64,000 nt of DNA, from contig CM048847.1 in NCBI GenBank assembly GCA_026545225.1, positions 6,014,001-6,078,000 on the forward strand. The letters run 5' to 3'. The stretch is from Cornus controversa. Taxonomy: Eukaryota > Streptophyta > Magnoliopsida > Cornales > Cornaceae. Position 1 is the first letter of the stretch. Each line of letters begins with the position of its first letter. Both the position numbers and the translations under genes were made by a program. The notes under the pieces are model-generated. The model ran no database searches. It worked only from the letters and a program-made list of their open reading frames with translations, and was not told the DNA's origin. Shown here one piece after another: positions 11,208 to 24,002 of this stretch.

Positions 11208-12399
11208 ACCTCTTTTGCGTCATTTTTCCCGCAACTTCCCACATATGCAATATGAATGCATAAACACATGATACTTTATTTTCATGCTCAACTCATGTTC
11301 ATTGATACTAAAAAGAAGTAACAAGCATATTTTCCATCACCACACACCACATATAGCACATATATGTATAACACATGCATAAATCATCTTATATGCATAC
11401 AACTTCAAAATTAGCATATTTTACTCATGCTACATTCAATGCATAACTTTAGCACATAGAACTAACATGCATTCAACTACCACATTCTCACATATAATCA
11501 CATATATGACACTTGGTACACATTTTTCCACATATACATCAAATTGAGCATATAAAGCCTATGTATCAATTTCTTACACTCACATGCTTCAAACCCACAT
11601 GCTACCACCAACGCAATATACATAATTGTGAAAAGATAGGACTCTAGAGAAGAAGAAAATACAACTTTTCACACCTCTCATCATCCTAAAGCATGTGAAA
11701 CACAACCTACACCTCTCTTCTTTACCCGAAACCCTAGAATCGACAATTAGAAGAGAAGAAGAACCCCTACCTCGAAAATGAAGGCCTTCCAAGCACTTCA
11801 CCAATTTTCCAGCGGAGTCTACCTTGCCGAATCACCACTTTGTTCGGTTCAAATGGAAGTCCTAGCCGTCCCCTACGTATCTCCCTCCTTTGGCGAGTCT
11901 TGAATCCAAGCCGAACGGGTCCGAAATGTAGAGAGAAGGGAGAGCTTTGAAGAAGGAGAGCTTTAGAGAGAGAAAGAGGTGTGAGATATGGCTGAATATC
12001 TCTGCCACTGATATTTAAAATATCTAGGGCTTGCAAAAAGACTAAAATGCCCCCCGGCCACTTAACGTACCTTTCCGGACTCCTTTTTCGATTCCGAAAA
12101 TTCCTATGGTCTCGAAATCAGTTCCTCTACTCTCTAAACATTTCATCTAAGCCATTTCCAAAAATAAATATTTTTGAAAATTTTCTGAATTACCGGGCCC
12201 ACTTAAGTCGCACCCCGGGCCCCAGTTTGACCAAAAAGTCAAACTTCTTCAATTCTCCCGAAAACTTACCAAAACCTTAAAAACACTTCCCAAACATGTT
12301 TTCCACACTCAAAACATGTTAAACATCACTTGAAATGCATTTATGACAATTATAATGCGAAAAATGCAAAACCGGCCAAAATTGGTCACGGTCTCTACA

Positions 12400-12946
12400 G
12401 ATGTAATGATATATGCAAGCAACATAACGGTATGCATGACTGGTATAAAGGTATGCTTAGACAAAACAACAGTATACATGGGTACTATAACGGTATGTTT
12501 GGACAACATAACAGTATGGTAAAACAGAGGCAAGGTATCCCTTTCCTTTGGTGTCTTAAAAACTCATAGGGAGAAATCTATATATAGGATGAAGTTCATG
12601 GCCGACTAATACATCCTAAAAAGGCTCAGCTCTCGAATCTTCAAACCTCTGGTTACTCCTTCTCTCCCAGAGGATCCAGAGTAACCTTTAACCGGTTGGT
12701 GATTCGAGTGGGGAGAATTCCATCCCAGTGATATAATGTTTTTTGGATAACTGATGGTCCAGTGGGCATGCTAGGTTTTAATATCAAAAGGATCGGTAGT
12801 GTTTGCCTCGGTTTCGTCTCCCAGAAACAGAGGGTGATTAATGTCACCAAGCCACACCTCAAATCACAATCACTCCTGATATCATATTTTGATATCAAGA
12901 CTTCACCTCAATTCTCTCACCAAGGTACCTTACTCTAATACCATGT
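12400..12946. other. Spacer between two LTRs, with a 21-bp minisatellite
   Basis: No gene is supported. At 12429, 12450, 12471, 12492 and 12513 a GGTATG or AGTATA motif recurs every 21 bp exactly. An open frame (12330-12569) reads it as five heptapeptides such as YKGMLRQ and YNGMFGQ. At 12735-12800 the sequence resembles 62365-62440 on the far side of L0. 12800-12946 looks like degenerate leader/LTR-end modules, with a relic primer site TGGTATTAGAGT on minus at 12929-12943. Confidence 0.6.
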
Positions 12947-14240
12947 TGTCAAACCCCAATTTCCATCTCCTAGAAATTGAGGGTGACGTTCACCCATTAC
13001 ACTCTAACGGTGTAAAGATCGTGACCAATTTTGGGCGGTTTGCATTTTTCGCATCATAAATGCATTTTGAGTGATTTTTAACATGTTTTGAGTGTGGAAA
13101 ACATGTTTGGGGAGCATTTTAAGGGTTTTGGAGGGTTTAGAGAAGTTTAACTTTTTGGTTAAATCGGGGCCCGGGATGCGACTTGAGTGGGCCCGGGAAT
13201 CCACAAAATTCTCAAAAATATTTATTTTTGGTAATGGCTTAAGATGAAATTTTTATAGAGTAGAGGAAGTGATTTCAAGGCCGTAGGAGTTTTTGAAATC
13301 GAAAATGGAGCCCGGGAGGGTACTTTAACTGGCCGGGGGCCTTTTAGTCATTTTTTGCACCCTGGATATTTTAAATATCTGTGGTTTAGAATCCCAGCCA
13401 TTTCTTATGCTTCCTTCCCTTTGTAAAACTCTCCATCTTCTCCTCTCTACATTCTCTCTATATTTCAGAGCCGTTTAGGTGCGGTTCGGGTTTCGTTGAA
13501 GAAGGGAGATACGTACGGGACGGCAAGAGCTTCAGTTTAAACCAAACAAATTTGTGATCCAGTAAGGTAGACATCTCTAGAAATTTGGTGAAGTGCTTGG
13601 AAGGCCTTCAAGTTCGAGGTAGGGGTTCTTTTTCTCTTCTAATTGTTGATTCTAGGGTTTCGGGTGAAGATGAGAGGTGTAAGTTATGTATCACATGATT
13701 TAGGAGAGTGAGAGGGGTGGGAAGTTAGATTTTCTTCTTCTCTTGAATCCTATCTTTTCACATTTGGTGTTCCTTGTGTTGGTTTTAGCATGTGGGTTAA
13801 AGTGTGTGAATGGAAGAAATTGGGTATATAAGTGTTACGTGCTCAATTTGGGGTTTTTGTGCAAATGTGTAACCTTGTGTCATATATGTGATTATATATG
13901 GAATATGTGAAGGTTAAATACATGTTAGTTCTATGTGCTAAAATTATGCATTGAGTGTAGCATGAGTAACGTATGCTAATTTTGAAGTTGTATGCATATG
14001 AGAGGTTATATGCATGTGTTATACATATATATGCTATATGTGGTATGTGGTGATGGTAAACATGATTTATACTTCCTTTTAGTATCAATGAGCATGAGTA
14101 GAGCATGAAGATAAAACTCCATGTGTTTATGCATTCATATTGCATATGTGAGAAGTTGCGGGAAAATGACGCAAAAGAGGCACACAGGGCTTTGGAGTGG
14201 TCCAACCTTGTGGTGAAATGTGGTAAAATTATCCATTATG

Positions 14241-14448
14241 TATGGCCCTCGGAGTGGACCCGCCATACTAAGGCTTAATGCCTAGAATCAGAGAATGTCC
14301 AAGATTTGTGAGCCTTGGAGTTGTCCCCTTACTCTATAGCAATCCCATATATTGCTTTGGTAGAATGACCCCTCAGAGTTATCCCGGTCATAGGATGGTT
14401 ATTGGAGGTGTCCAAGGTCACATGATCCTCGGAGCAGGCCAATCATAT
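14241..14448 (+). repeat. Stem-loop array with 15-nt loops
   Basis: TATGGC/GCCATA (14241-14267), GTGAG/CTTAC (14308-14332, one G-T pair), ATGACC/GGTCAT (14365-14391) and ACATGAT/ATCATAT (14420-14448) each enclose exactly 15 nt with core CCTCGGAGTNGNCCC. The TATGGC unit is perfect here but mismatched in the 9389-12399 LTR. Confidence 0.85.
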
Positions 14449-15505
14449 AAGGTATCGAATAAGGGCTGAGAGAGAGAGCATTTACATTTCCTTAATGCTT
14501 ATATGTTGTAAGATGCTAAATATGAGCTATGAAGTATGCAATCCATTTTAATTGCAACTTATTGGTGTATTTGTGAAATTCTTGACCTGGCATATAGTGT
14601 ATGCATATGCATTCAATGTAGGTCAGTGTCGAGTCGGCACTTAGGAGCATTGGGGTATCTCTACTGAGCCGCCGTGGTGCTCACCCCTTTCTTCTAAACT
14701 TTTTTATAGATAAGGCACCGATGATGGATGGAACTTGAGTGTCCAAGAAGAGTTCTAGTTATATTTTGCTACATTTTGGATATTTATACATTTGGCTATC
14801 TATGTCGGCTTGTGGCACGGTAATGATCTAGTTATAATAATGGTAGAATTTGTTGCATTTTGAACTTTATGCATGAATTCTTGTAATGACTATAAACTTG
14901 GAAAAACCATATGGATGATATGTACCTTTTGAGAAAAATGTGTGTGTTGAAGAGGTATGGCACTATAAAACCATTTTCCCCTTGAGTTATGATTTCTTGT
15001 ATGGTTAATCATGAGTAAATGGAGTATGGAATATATGTATGCATGAGTTGTCGAATGAAGATGGTAAGATAAATTGATGAAATTACATTTCAAGTGTGAA
15101 ATGCATGTTATGTGAATACACTTGATGGCCATTGAGGCATTAGAGTAGTCATTGGGGGGACACATGCCCAAATGTGTCCATTTTGAGTTCAAATAGTGAA
15201 TGAAATATATTTATATAGAAGGACAATTGTATTAGCTTCAATTTGATAGGTCATGGGCTTTGTTTGGATTTAAATTGAGAAAGTTATGTATGTTTTAGTG
15301 CGAGTGTTGGTAATCTGACCTACACCCATTGATTTGAGTATAACCCAGGTTTTGGTTGGTATTTCTAGATGATTCAAGTTGGGTTAGAAACAAGCCATGT
15401 TGAGATGATCCATGCCAAATTTCAAATCAAACTAACTAACGGATTGAGAGATATTAGCATTTGAAGTCAGGTCGAAGAATTCTGCAAAGATTCAGATCAG
15501 GTGTA

Positions 15506-15633
15506 GTTTGAGGGGCCTCAAAGTGAAGTTTGACGCGCCTGGAAACTTTGAGGTGCCTCAAAAAGCCTTTTTGAAGGCATCGTTCCTTCTGGAAGTTTGA
15601 GGTGACTTAAAATGATGTTTGAGGTGCCTCAAA
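15506..15633 (+). repeat. Palindrome array, TTTGAGGTGCCTCAAA type
   Basis: Units TTTGAGGGGCCTCAAA (15507-15522) and TTTGAGGTGCCTCAAA (15618-15633) plus about three degenerate copies. They have 16-bp length and 7-bp arms, as in other LTR-1 copies, but an unrelated core. Confidence 0.85.
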
Positions 15634-16055
15634 GTCTTGTAAATGTTAAAAAGGTGAAATTTTATGATTTTTCATGATTTAGGAATGGAAATAGAATGTC
15701 ATAGGATGCATAGACCGATGTGGAGCCCATTGGGATGGATAATGATGAGTATACGCATAGATAATTACATGCGTATGATTAGCTTCCACGGTAATTTGAG
15801 AAAATTGAGGAGGTTCATTGGGGTTTAATGAATAGGTTCACCTTTGGTCCCTGGGGGTCGAGAAATGGGGCGTGACAAATGGACCATTTTAAGACCTCAA
15901 ATACCGCAAAAGTATAATTCATATGCTTGCACATATGCACATGCAATACAAACCTAACCAACTTTGATGGGCCCCACACGTACTCCCATTCATCTGTCTA
16001 TCAGACAACCTTTATCCATGGATTACGATGTCGAAGTTGGGGCAACATAATCCAG

Positions 16056-16185
16056 ATTTTGATGCATCAAACATGTATCAAAATACATTGCTGAGTTGTC
16101 GGGACTTTAACCTCAAATTCTCTTTAGACATTATGATGCATCGTCTTGTGCATTATAATGCATCGCTAAGATGATGCATCATAAC
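16056..16185 (-). repeat. Palindrome array of L0, GATGCATC type
   Basis: Units such as TTTTGATGCATCAAAC and GATGATGCATCAT; the array resumes at 60836-60853 beyond the inserted LTR-5 element. Confidence 0.75.
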
Positions 16186-17614
16186 AGGGATTGTTGTCAC
16201 GCCCTGATTCCCGAGTCCTGGAAACCTAGGGGTGATTGGGTGGTCACTCTACAATTTAAATGACTCAAACCTTGAATATCCATCTCAAATACATAATATC
16301 ACATGCATAATTACAACTGGAGGTATTATCGAACATAAATGTCCAATACATTTAATCCAAAATAAATCCTCTATACAACCTTCTGGACAAAATATAAAAT
16401 CTACGTAAATTCAATCACTGTAGAGACCGTGACCAATTTTGGCCGGTTTTGCATTTTTTGCATTTTATTTACCGTAAATGCATTTTGAGCGGTGCTTAAC
16501 ATGTTTTTAATGTGGGGAACATGTTTATAAAGTGTTTTAAAGGTTTTGAAAAGTTTTCGAGAGGGTTAGAGAAGTTTGACTTTTTGCTCAAACCGGGGCC
16601 CGGGATGCAACTTAAGTGGGCTCGGGAATTCAAAAAATTCTTGAAAATATTTATTTTTGAGAATGGCTGAGATGAAATGTTTAGAGACTAAAGAAAGTGA
16701 TTCCGAGGCCGTGGGAGTTTTCAAAATCAAAAACTGAGTCCAGGAAGGTGCGTTAAGTGGCCGGGGGGTATTTTGGTCTTTTCACGACCTAGGGACCTTA
16801 AATGGTCAAATCTACAGAGATATTTCATATCTCACGGCTGATTCTCTCTCTATATTGCTCCCACTCCTTCTCTATTCCTTCTCTCTAGGTTTTGAAGGTA
16901 TTCGGGTGTGATTCATGTTCCGCCGAAGAAGGGAGATACGTAGGGGACGACTAGGGCTTCCCCTTGAATTGAACAAATTCATGGTTCAGCAAGGTTGACA
17001 TTGCTAGGATTTTGAGAAGTGCTTGGAAGGCCTTCATTTTAAAGGTAGGGGTGTTCTTTCTCATCTACTTGTCGATTCTAAGGTTTCGGGTGAAGTGGTG
17101 AGAGCTACGGGTGTGTATTTTATGTTTTAGAGATGTAAGAGGGGTGGGATAAGGTGTTTTTATTCTTCTCTTGAGTCTCTTGTATGCAATAGAAGTGTAT
17201 CTCCTAGTATGCATGATGTGAGGGACAAATGCATGAAAATGTGAGAGAATGAGAGCATATACGCTTATGTACTTAATGTGGTGTACATGTGTGATTATGT
17301 GCATGTGAGACATATATGTGCTATATGTTGTAAGTGAGTTAAATGCATGCTATCTTTGTATAGAAAATGTGTGCATTGGTGAAACATGACTAAAATGTGC
17401 TTAGGTGAAGTTTTGTGAGCATATGTGGATAGTATGCTATATTTTACATGTATAGGTAAATATATATGTGGTGTTGTGGAGATGAAATGCATGCTGTGTT
17501 TATTCAATTAGCATGCGTACTGTGAAGCATGAATTTCAAGTGCTTGATTCATATATGTCCGAAATGCATATATGGGGCCGTTGTGAGAATGACGGGGAGG
17601 TATAGAAGGGTAAC

Positions 17615-17880
17615 ATTTTTACCTTGGAGTATGTGATGACTCGGTGAAAGACTTAAAATGATTCAACCACCTGGGAGTATGTGATGACTCGGTGATGAAT
17701 TTCAAAACTATCTAGTCACCTTAGAGTATGTGAGGACTCGGTGATAGACAATCTAATTACCTTCGAGTATGCGATTACTCGGTGATAAATCACTTAACCA
17801 CTTTGGAGTAAGTGATGACTCGGTGATGAATTCCAAAACCAACTAATCACCTTGGAGTATGTGAGGACTCGGTGGCCGTG
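17615..17880 (+). repeat. Tandem stem-loop array, TCACC...ACTCGGTGA type
   Basis: About six units of 43-44 bp. Each has TCACCTTGGAGT and ACTCGGTGA, which can pair (TCACC/GGTGA, then GAGT/ACTC across a TTG bulge). The same array recurs in the 3' LTR at about 30620-30885. Confidence 0.85.
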
Positions 17881-17910
17881 TTGGAATTATATGGGGAAAA
17901 TGTGTCGGTG

Positions 17911-17933
17911 ACATGGTTGGTCAAGAACCATGT
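17911..17933 (+). repeat. Hairpin ACATGGTT/AACCATGT
   Basis: Perfect 8-bp arms around a 7-nt loop GGTCAAG; repeated at 30915-30937. In LTR-2 (22055-22077) both arms change together to ACATGATT/AATCATGT, keeping the pairing and loop length. Confidence 0.85.
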
Positions 17934-17939
17934 TGGGAT

Positions 17940-17978
<39 letters not shown>

Positions 17979-18655
17979 TGGATGAAGTTGCTTTCATTTG
18001 ATTTATGAAGCATGATATGTGTTTCATGCATTCATATATATATATATGCATTGTTGTGAATGGATATGATGTGTGTTGAATGATATGTGAAATGTTGTGA
18101 CATGCATTCATGCGTGTCGGGTCGGAACTTAGGTGGGTTGGGGTATCTCTACTGAGCCATAGTGGTGTTCACCCCTTTAGTCTAAATATTTTACAGATAA
18201 AACGTCAACAACGGATGGGACATGAGTGTCCAAGTGGAACTCTAGTAGTGGTTTTGCTATGTTTTTAATGTTGGCATTTTGTGGCTATCCATGCTGGCTT
18301 ATGACATGCGACTTTGTTTTGAGTTATGATTATATTTTGGACAATTGTAACTTTGATATAAGTATTAGACTATAAACTTGTTGGGTGTGAAAAGACAACG
18401 GTTTAGTTTATGTAATGCCCATGGTGGCACTTAGTTTATTTAATGGTGTTTTCATTGTGAATGGATTGTGGTCGTGTAAGAGAATAATTCATTTCGGTGT
18501 TTGATTCATTTATAAATGTGATATTGAATGTGAGATTGATGTCGGAACCTTTCATTTATGTTGTAGACCACGTATGAGGGGTCCTAGGATGATAGAATGT
18601 TGATTGGGTTTCACATGGACCTTGTATAGGGTTATTAGAAGTCCCGGAAGGTGCA

Positions 18656-18910
18656 TTTTAATCGTGCGAAATGTCTATTTTGCACAATCAAAATCCCTAT
18701 TTCGAGTGTGCGAAGGGGTGATGATTTATGATGATTTTTAGGGTCCAGACAGGGGCAATTTCGCACAATCGAAACCCCCATTTTGATCGTACGAAATATT
18801 GCAGGTTCAAGGTCCTGAGAAGGTGAAATCTTTGCATATTCGAGATTTTTTTCGCAAAATCGAGATGCCAGTTTCGCACAATCGAAATCCCATTTTTGCA
18901 CAATTGAAAT
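18656..18910 (+). repeat. Palindrome array, TTTCGCACAATCGAAA type
   Basis: About eight units in both orientations with spacers that match those of 9900-10165, although the unit cores differ (CACAAT versus ATCAAT inside TTTCG...CGAAA). The 3' LTR has the same array at 31486-31742. Confidence 0.9.
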
Positions 18911-19347
18911 TACTATTCACATCATTTTTCAAAACTTCATTTCGACGTAATTTCTTCGTTCTAGATTGGAATTGTAAGGACCGGAATTTATTTTGACCGG
19001 TCCCGGATGAATTTTGACCGGATTTATTTTTTTTCGAATAAATTAAAATTTTTGAAAAGATGTCGTATATATATATATATATATATATGGAATTATATAT
19101 ATATATATATATATGAAGATGAGGATATGGATATATATATATATGTGGGAATATATATATATATATACATATGGTATTATATGTGTAAGTGTATTTAGAA
19201 AAATACACATGTAGAGTTGGATACATATATGCATATGTATTATTTTATATGGATAATATATGTGGCTGAGGGAGAATAAGGAAACATGTGATACAAAGCA
19301 TGTGGACCAAAATAGAGAGAAGGAGGAGACCAAGTGTGGTCTCGGCT

Positions 19348-19459
19348 GGGAAAGAAGAAAAGAGAGAAGAAGAAAAGAAAAAGAAAAGAGAAAAGAAGAA
19401 AAGAAAGAGAAAAAGAAAAAGAAAAGAAAAGAAAAAAAAAGAAGAGAGAGAAGGAGAAG
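19348..19459 (+). repeat. 112-nt uninterrupted purine tract
   Basis: Only A and G from 19348 to 19459. Homologous tracts in other LTR-2 copies: 36121-36212 (92 nt) and 63004-63094 (91 nt), and pyrimidines on plus at about 7920-8025. Confidence 0.95.
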
Positions 19460-21694
19460 TCGGGGAGAGAGAGAGGGGCCGAGATCGTGAAATCGGGGGA
19501 GAGAAACCGAGATGGGGGAGGAGCTCGGCGGCGCTCCGGCGGCTCGTGGGCCCGTTCGGCGGTAGCTGCTCCGGCGTGAGCACCGCTGGGTTCGGCCGTG
19601 ACGTTCGGACGGGTGGTCCGTGGTGGCGTGACTGAAGGAAGATGGTGGGGTTCGGTGGTTGGTTCGTGGGTTCGCTGGCGGCGGGCCGGTGACGGCGGCT
19701 CTCGGTGGTCTGCCGGTGGTGTTGCTCGGTGGTTCGGCTGAGCACGGCTGGGTCGTGTTTGGCTCGGTTGGGTTTGGTTCTTGGTGGTCCCTCGGTTTTC
19801 GGACGGATCTGATGTGGGTTTGGCTCGATTTTGGGTCCGATCATGGTGGTTCGACCGTGAGGGAGCCGAAGATGGTAGCCAGCTTGGTCAGCTAGCTGTG
19901 GGTTTCGATTGATGCATTGTTGGTTGCCATGGGTGGAGATTCGACAGGGGTGATTGGTGCTTGGCTTCGGCTGGTTTGGGTGTTGCAACCGTGAGGTTGC
20001 AGTAGTGGCTAGTGGAGGCTCGGCCTTGGTGATTTGATTTTGGGTAGCCATTCTGATTAAAGTGGCCAGTTCAGCTTTGGGTTGATGGTGGTGACAGGAT
20101 GGCTTATGAGTTTGTTTAATTTTGTTGTGGTGATGGGTTCACAGAAAATGAACCTCTAATGGTGAGTCCTAATATATGTAGGCGGCTTATATGCATAAGG
20201 TGGACATGGGGGCTCGGTTAGCTTGTACAGTGGAGGGTTTGACTGGGTTGGGCAGCCATGATGGACCTTGTTTGGGCAGCCCGTAGCGGTCAAAGGTTGC
20301 GGTTATTTGGGCCAAGAATGGTGGCCTTGTGGTTTTGGGCCCTCATAGATGGTGGGCTTGGACATGGGAAAATAGGTTGAGGTTTGGACTTGGCCAAAGT
20401 TAATTGGGCCGAACACGAAAATTAAAAGGAAATGAGGTGGTCCAGTGGATTTGATCGTATGAGCTTTGACCATAGGTTGGACCAAGCATGGAAACAAAAA
20501 GAGAAGGAACGAAAGCGGGTTCGTGGGTTCTGAAGCAGGACTGGACTGGACCGGACTTGGTGGAGGCCGCTTTGCAAGCGCGGACTTGGCGAAAGCGGGA
20601 CCTAAGGCAAGTTGATTATTGCCTCTATCTCATACAGATATTTTATGTATGTTGAGTAATTTACATATGTCTCAATTTAATCATATGTGGTATGTGTATA
20701 TACATATATATGTAGGCACATATATATATATGTGTATAGGGAATGTGGTACATACATGGGATGTGAGAGGATATACATATGTGTGTGTGTATATATATGT
20801 ATGTGCGGGTTTGGGAAGCGATAACATGTTAGATTTATCGCCTGTTTGCATTGTGATATGCATGCATGTATAGATTAAAGTCTATGAAAAGTATGCTAAA
20901 TAATATCTGTTTAGCTAGGTGTCGTCTTGTATGCATATGTGGTTCTTATGCATGATGTTCAGTATATATATATATATATAGGTGATTATATATATATGGT
21001 TGTAGCGGTAAGAATGCATGCTAAGTTGAGTATAACTTTTGGCGAGCATTTGAAAAGCATGAAAAGTGCTAAGTGTTTTATATGTTCTTGATACATATGT
21101 GGGTGATGTAATAAATATATATGTGTATATATATATATTGTGATTGGAATGCATGTTAGCTACTTGTAGTGAATACATGCATTGAATGAGAGCATGACTG
21201 TACTTATGCTAGTGTACGTGCATATAGGACTTATATGCAAGATTGGACATATATGTGTTTATATGTGGGAATGTGAATGTGAGATGCGTGCTAGCTTCAT
21301 TTATATATATATTGAACGCATGCATTGGTTATAGCATGATAAAAATGTGCTAAGTTGAAGTTGTTTGCATATAAGAGGTATTATGCGGGTTTTAAACATG
21401 TATGTGCTATATGTGTTGGAATGTGATGAAAAGCATGCCAAATACTTCTTTTTAGTATCCCTAAGCATGGGTTGATGCATGAAAATATTATGCTATGTAT
21501 ATATGCATCCATATTGCATATATGGGAGGGAAATGACACATATATGGTTATATGTTGGTTTATGTGGAGATGGAATGCATGCTATGTACTTTTAACTAGC
21601 TTAGGCATTGTGAGACGTGAACATTGAATGTTCGGTCGTTATATGTTCGAAATGAATATATGGTGCCGTTGTGAGAAAACGGGGAAGTGTGGTT

Positions 21695-22020
21695 GAGTCA
21701 CCTAGAGTAGGTCATTACTCGGTCACAGTGTCGAAGTGGTCTCATCACCTGGTAGGACCGATGTTCTCGGTGGTGTATTGTGAAATGATCTCATCACCTG
21801 GTAGGACCGATGTTCTCGGTGGTGCATATCGAGGTAGTCTCACCACTTGGTAGGACCGATGTTCTCAGTGGTATATTCCTAAATTATCTCATCACCTGGT
21901 AGGACCGATGTTCTCGGTGGTGTATTCTAAACTGGTCTCATCACTTGGTAGGACCGATGTTCTCAGTGGTGCATTCCGAAATTATCTCATCACTTGGTAG
22001 GACCGATGTTCTCAGTGATG
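21695..22020 (+). repeat. Tandem stem-loop array of LTR-2
   Basis: Seven to eight units of about 43 bp with CACCTGGTAGG, ACCGATGTTCTCGGT and GGTG. ACCGA/TCGGT pair around a 5-nt loop and CACC/GGTG pair outside. The homologous region of 35745-39927 (38440-38800) has units with GTCACC...GAGTA...TACTCGGTGAC. Confidence 0.85.
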
Positions 22021-23571
22021 TAAATTCTGAAATTTCGTGGGAAGTATCTCGGTCACATGATTGGTTGAGAATCATGTTAGGGTATCGGGTTGAGTCCGAC
22101 AGAGGGACAAGTGGGTGAACTTGCTTACATTATCTATTGTGAAGCATGTTATGTATTTAACGCATTCTTATATATGCGTTGTCTGTGATTGAACATGATA
22201 TATGTTGAATATTTATTGCTTTTGAGCATGTTATATGGTTTAAATGCATCCTTGTTGCATTTGAGATGTGCTACTTGACGAGTAGGAGATGTGGTAGTTG
22301 ATTTACATCGTTTATGTAAATGGGTTGATATATATATGTTCTATATACATATTGATGCCTGATGTTTACTACTTTCAAGCATGTTGAAAATGATTTCTAA
22401 AATCATGTGTTGTGGATTTTGTATGTTCATATGTGCTAGAGTAGCCATATACATCGTTGGTTCATGCATGCTAGGTGGGGCATGGTCTTAAATATAGTGA
22501 TATATTTAAGTGCATGTATATTTTTGAGAATATGTGAGGATCGACCTGCTGCAGCGGTGATAGTATGGTTCTACATACCTTGTTGGGCCTTTGAGCTCAC
22601 CCCCTCCCAGGTTTTGCAGGTATTGCTGATTTCGAAGTCAGTTAGGAGGATCGGTAGTCCCAGTTGCAGAGGTAGTAAGTAGATTCTTTAGAATCCAATG
22701 TATGTCCAGGATAGTGGATAGATAGATGCTTTACATTTGGATTAAATGTATAAAGCGATTATATTGATTCAGCTCATTTAGTTATATTTTATTCATGTGA
22801 TGTATGTATTTAATACGGACATTCAAGGACTGAGGCATGTATATTTATGATTGTATTATGCATGTTGTAGAAATATTGGGGGAACACGGGCCCAGAAGTG
22901 TCCATTTTTATTGTTTAGATATAAATGCTGGGGGGACACGTGCCCAGAAGTGTCCATATAAATTGTAAAGCAGGTATATCATGGCAGGAGCTGATTATTT
23001 AGAATGGGTCATGCCCGATTTTCGTGAAAATAATAGGAAATTGAGGTTACATGATCGGGTGATGGTAATAGCGTGAGGGTGATCTCACGGGGTTCACACC
23101 TCGGTTTCCGGGCCTCGGGAACCGGGGTGTGACAGGAATTGAGTGTGGTTTTTTTTGAACTTGAGGATTTTTAGATCCTCTATCCAATGGTGTAGGTCTC
23201 ACTTTCATATTCCAAATACAGTGAGTTTTGAGGCTTGAAAGTGAGTGGTTCTCAAAGATGTGGGCAAGTAAATTTCCACTAAGGTGTGTGATTTGAAATA
23301 GGGCTCATGGGGATTGGTTAAGATGGAGTTGTGTGCATTTGTATGCAACAATTGAGTTAAGCTTCCGTGGTGAATGAGGGTAATGAGGGTGTATTGGGCT
23401 AAATAGACAGTTTAACCTCCGGTTCTCCGAGAGTTAGAAATCGGGGCGTTATAGCATGGTATCAAACCTTGATACTAATGCATGAGTGTAATTGAGATCG
23501 TTCACGGGGTTGAGCGAATAGGTTCACACTAGGGATTCGGGCTCGGTCCAGGTTCCAGGGCATTGACAGAA

Positions 23572-23583
23572 TGGTATCAGAGC
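23572..23583 (+). promoter_or_regulatory. Primer-binding site, tRNA-Met type
   Basis: TGGTATCAGAGC three bases after the 5' LTR of the 16419-32252 element. The leader 23584-23826 matches the minus-strand element's leader (CTAGGTTGGAATA...GGACGAAGGGTGAGAC). Confidence 0.9.
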
Positions 23584-23913
23584 TCTAGGTTGGAATAACT
23601 AGGGACGAAGGGTGAGACTTGATTTAGTGATCACTTGAGGTTAAGGATCGGAACATAAAGATTTGAACTTTAGATTGTAAATTGCTTATGTGGAACTTGA
23701 TTTATGCTTACGATTTATTAACATGATTTTGTGGATTAAATAGACATGGCATGTGTAAGCATAATGGAATTTGACTAAGTATGAATGCTTGGTTCTAAAA
23801 TTTTCTTGTAGTGCATATAGAAAGAAATGCCTCCAAGAAGAGCGCAAGACATAGGCTGTAACGCCCCACCCTATCCCGACACAATATTGTCCGCTTTTGG
23901 TTCCCCCGGACCA

Positions 23914-23982
23914 GAGACTTCCCAGGAGGTCACCCATCCTGGTACTACTCCCAGCTAAGCACGCTTAACTGTGGAGTTCTGG
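23914..23982 (-). ncRNA. 5S rRNA-derived segment in truncated Cassandra LTR (copy 1)
   Basis: Same boxes; the LTR stops 20 bp beyond, at 24002, where LTR-2-like sequence begins. Confidence 0.85.
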
Positions 23983-24002
23983 TGGGTTCACAACCATCAC
24001 GG

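Larger units (their letters stand above)
9389..12399 (-). repeat. 5' LTR (LTR-1B), full length, minus strand
   Basis: 3011 bp on minus from TGTAGAGACCG (12399) to ...GGGGCGTGATA (9389), followed by the primer site. The final TA instead of CA looks like one C-to-T change. Contents in LTR order: promoter region (about 11770-12050), stem-loop array (10884-11207), 16-bp palindrome array (9900-10165), and a terminal module 9389-9520 that holds a relic primer site (CTTGATACCA near 9509). The right flank is GATGT; the partner LTR is not in the window. Confidence 0.85.
13011..15877 (+). mobile_element. Solo LTR-1
   Basis: 2867 bp from TGTAAAGATCGTGACC to ...GGGGCGTGACA. Flanks are AACGG (13006-13010) and AATGG (15878-15882), a 5-bp target duplication with one change. 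There is no primer site or internal sequence, so it is a recombination-derived solo LTR inside L0. It holds stem-loops at 14241-14448 and the TTTGAGGTGCCTCAAA palindrome array at 15506-15633. ORFs inside are by-products. Confidence 0.85.
18973..23134 (+). mobile_element. Solo LTR-2 (4162 bp)
   Basis: TGTAAGGACCGG to ...CCGGGGTGTGACA with perfect target duplication GGAAT (18968-18972, 23135-23139). The interrupted LTR-1 reads through once it is removed. Contents: AT microsatellites (19060-19190), a 112-nt purine run (19348-19459), a GC-rich block (19490-20000), the conserved GGCAAGTTGATT stretch near 20607, a stem-loop array (21695-22020), a hairpin (22055-22077), and GGGGGGACACG-type repeats (22890-22960). 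Long open frames (for example 19245-20051 minus) are composition by-products. Confidence 0.9.
16419..23568 (+). repeat. 5' LTR (LTR-1B), interrupted by LTR-2
   Basis: TGTAGAGACCG to ...GGGCATTGACA; about 2983 bp after removing the LTR-2 and its duplicated GGAAT, close to the 3011 bp of the minus copy at 9389-12399. Contents: promoter region around 16800-16900, stem-loop array 17615-17880, covarying hairpin 17911-17933, (GA)n 17943-17976, palindrome array 18656-18910. The terminal module (about 23440-23568) has a relic primer site GCATGGTATCAAACC. Confidence 0.85.

Noticed and set aside
19245..20051. 268-residue minus-strand ORF, and similar ones at 36054-36884 and 62909-63661
   Set aside because: Low-complexity, lies over the purine tract and GC-rich block of LTR-2, and the three copies do not keep the same protein.
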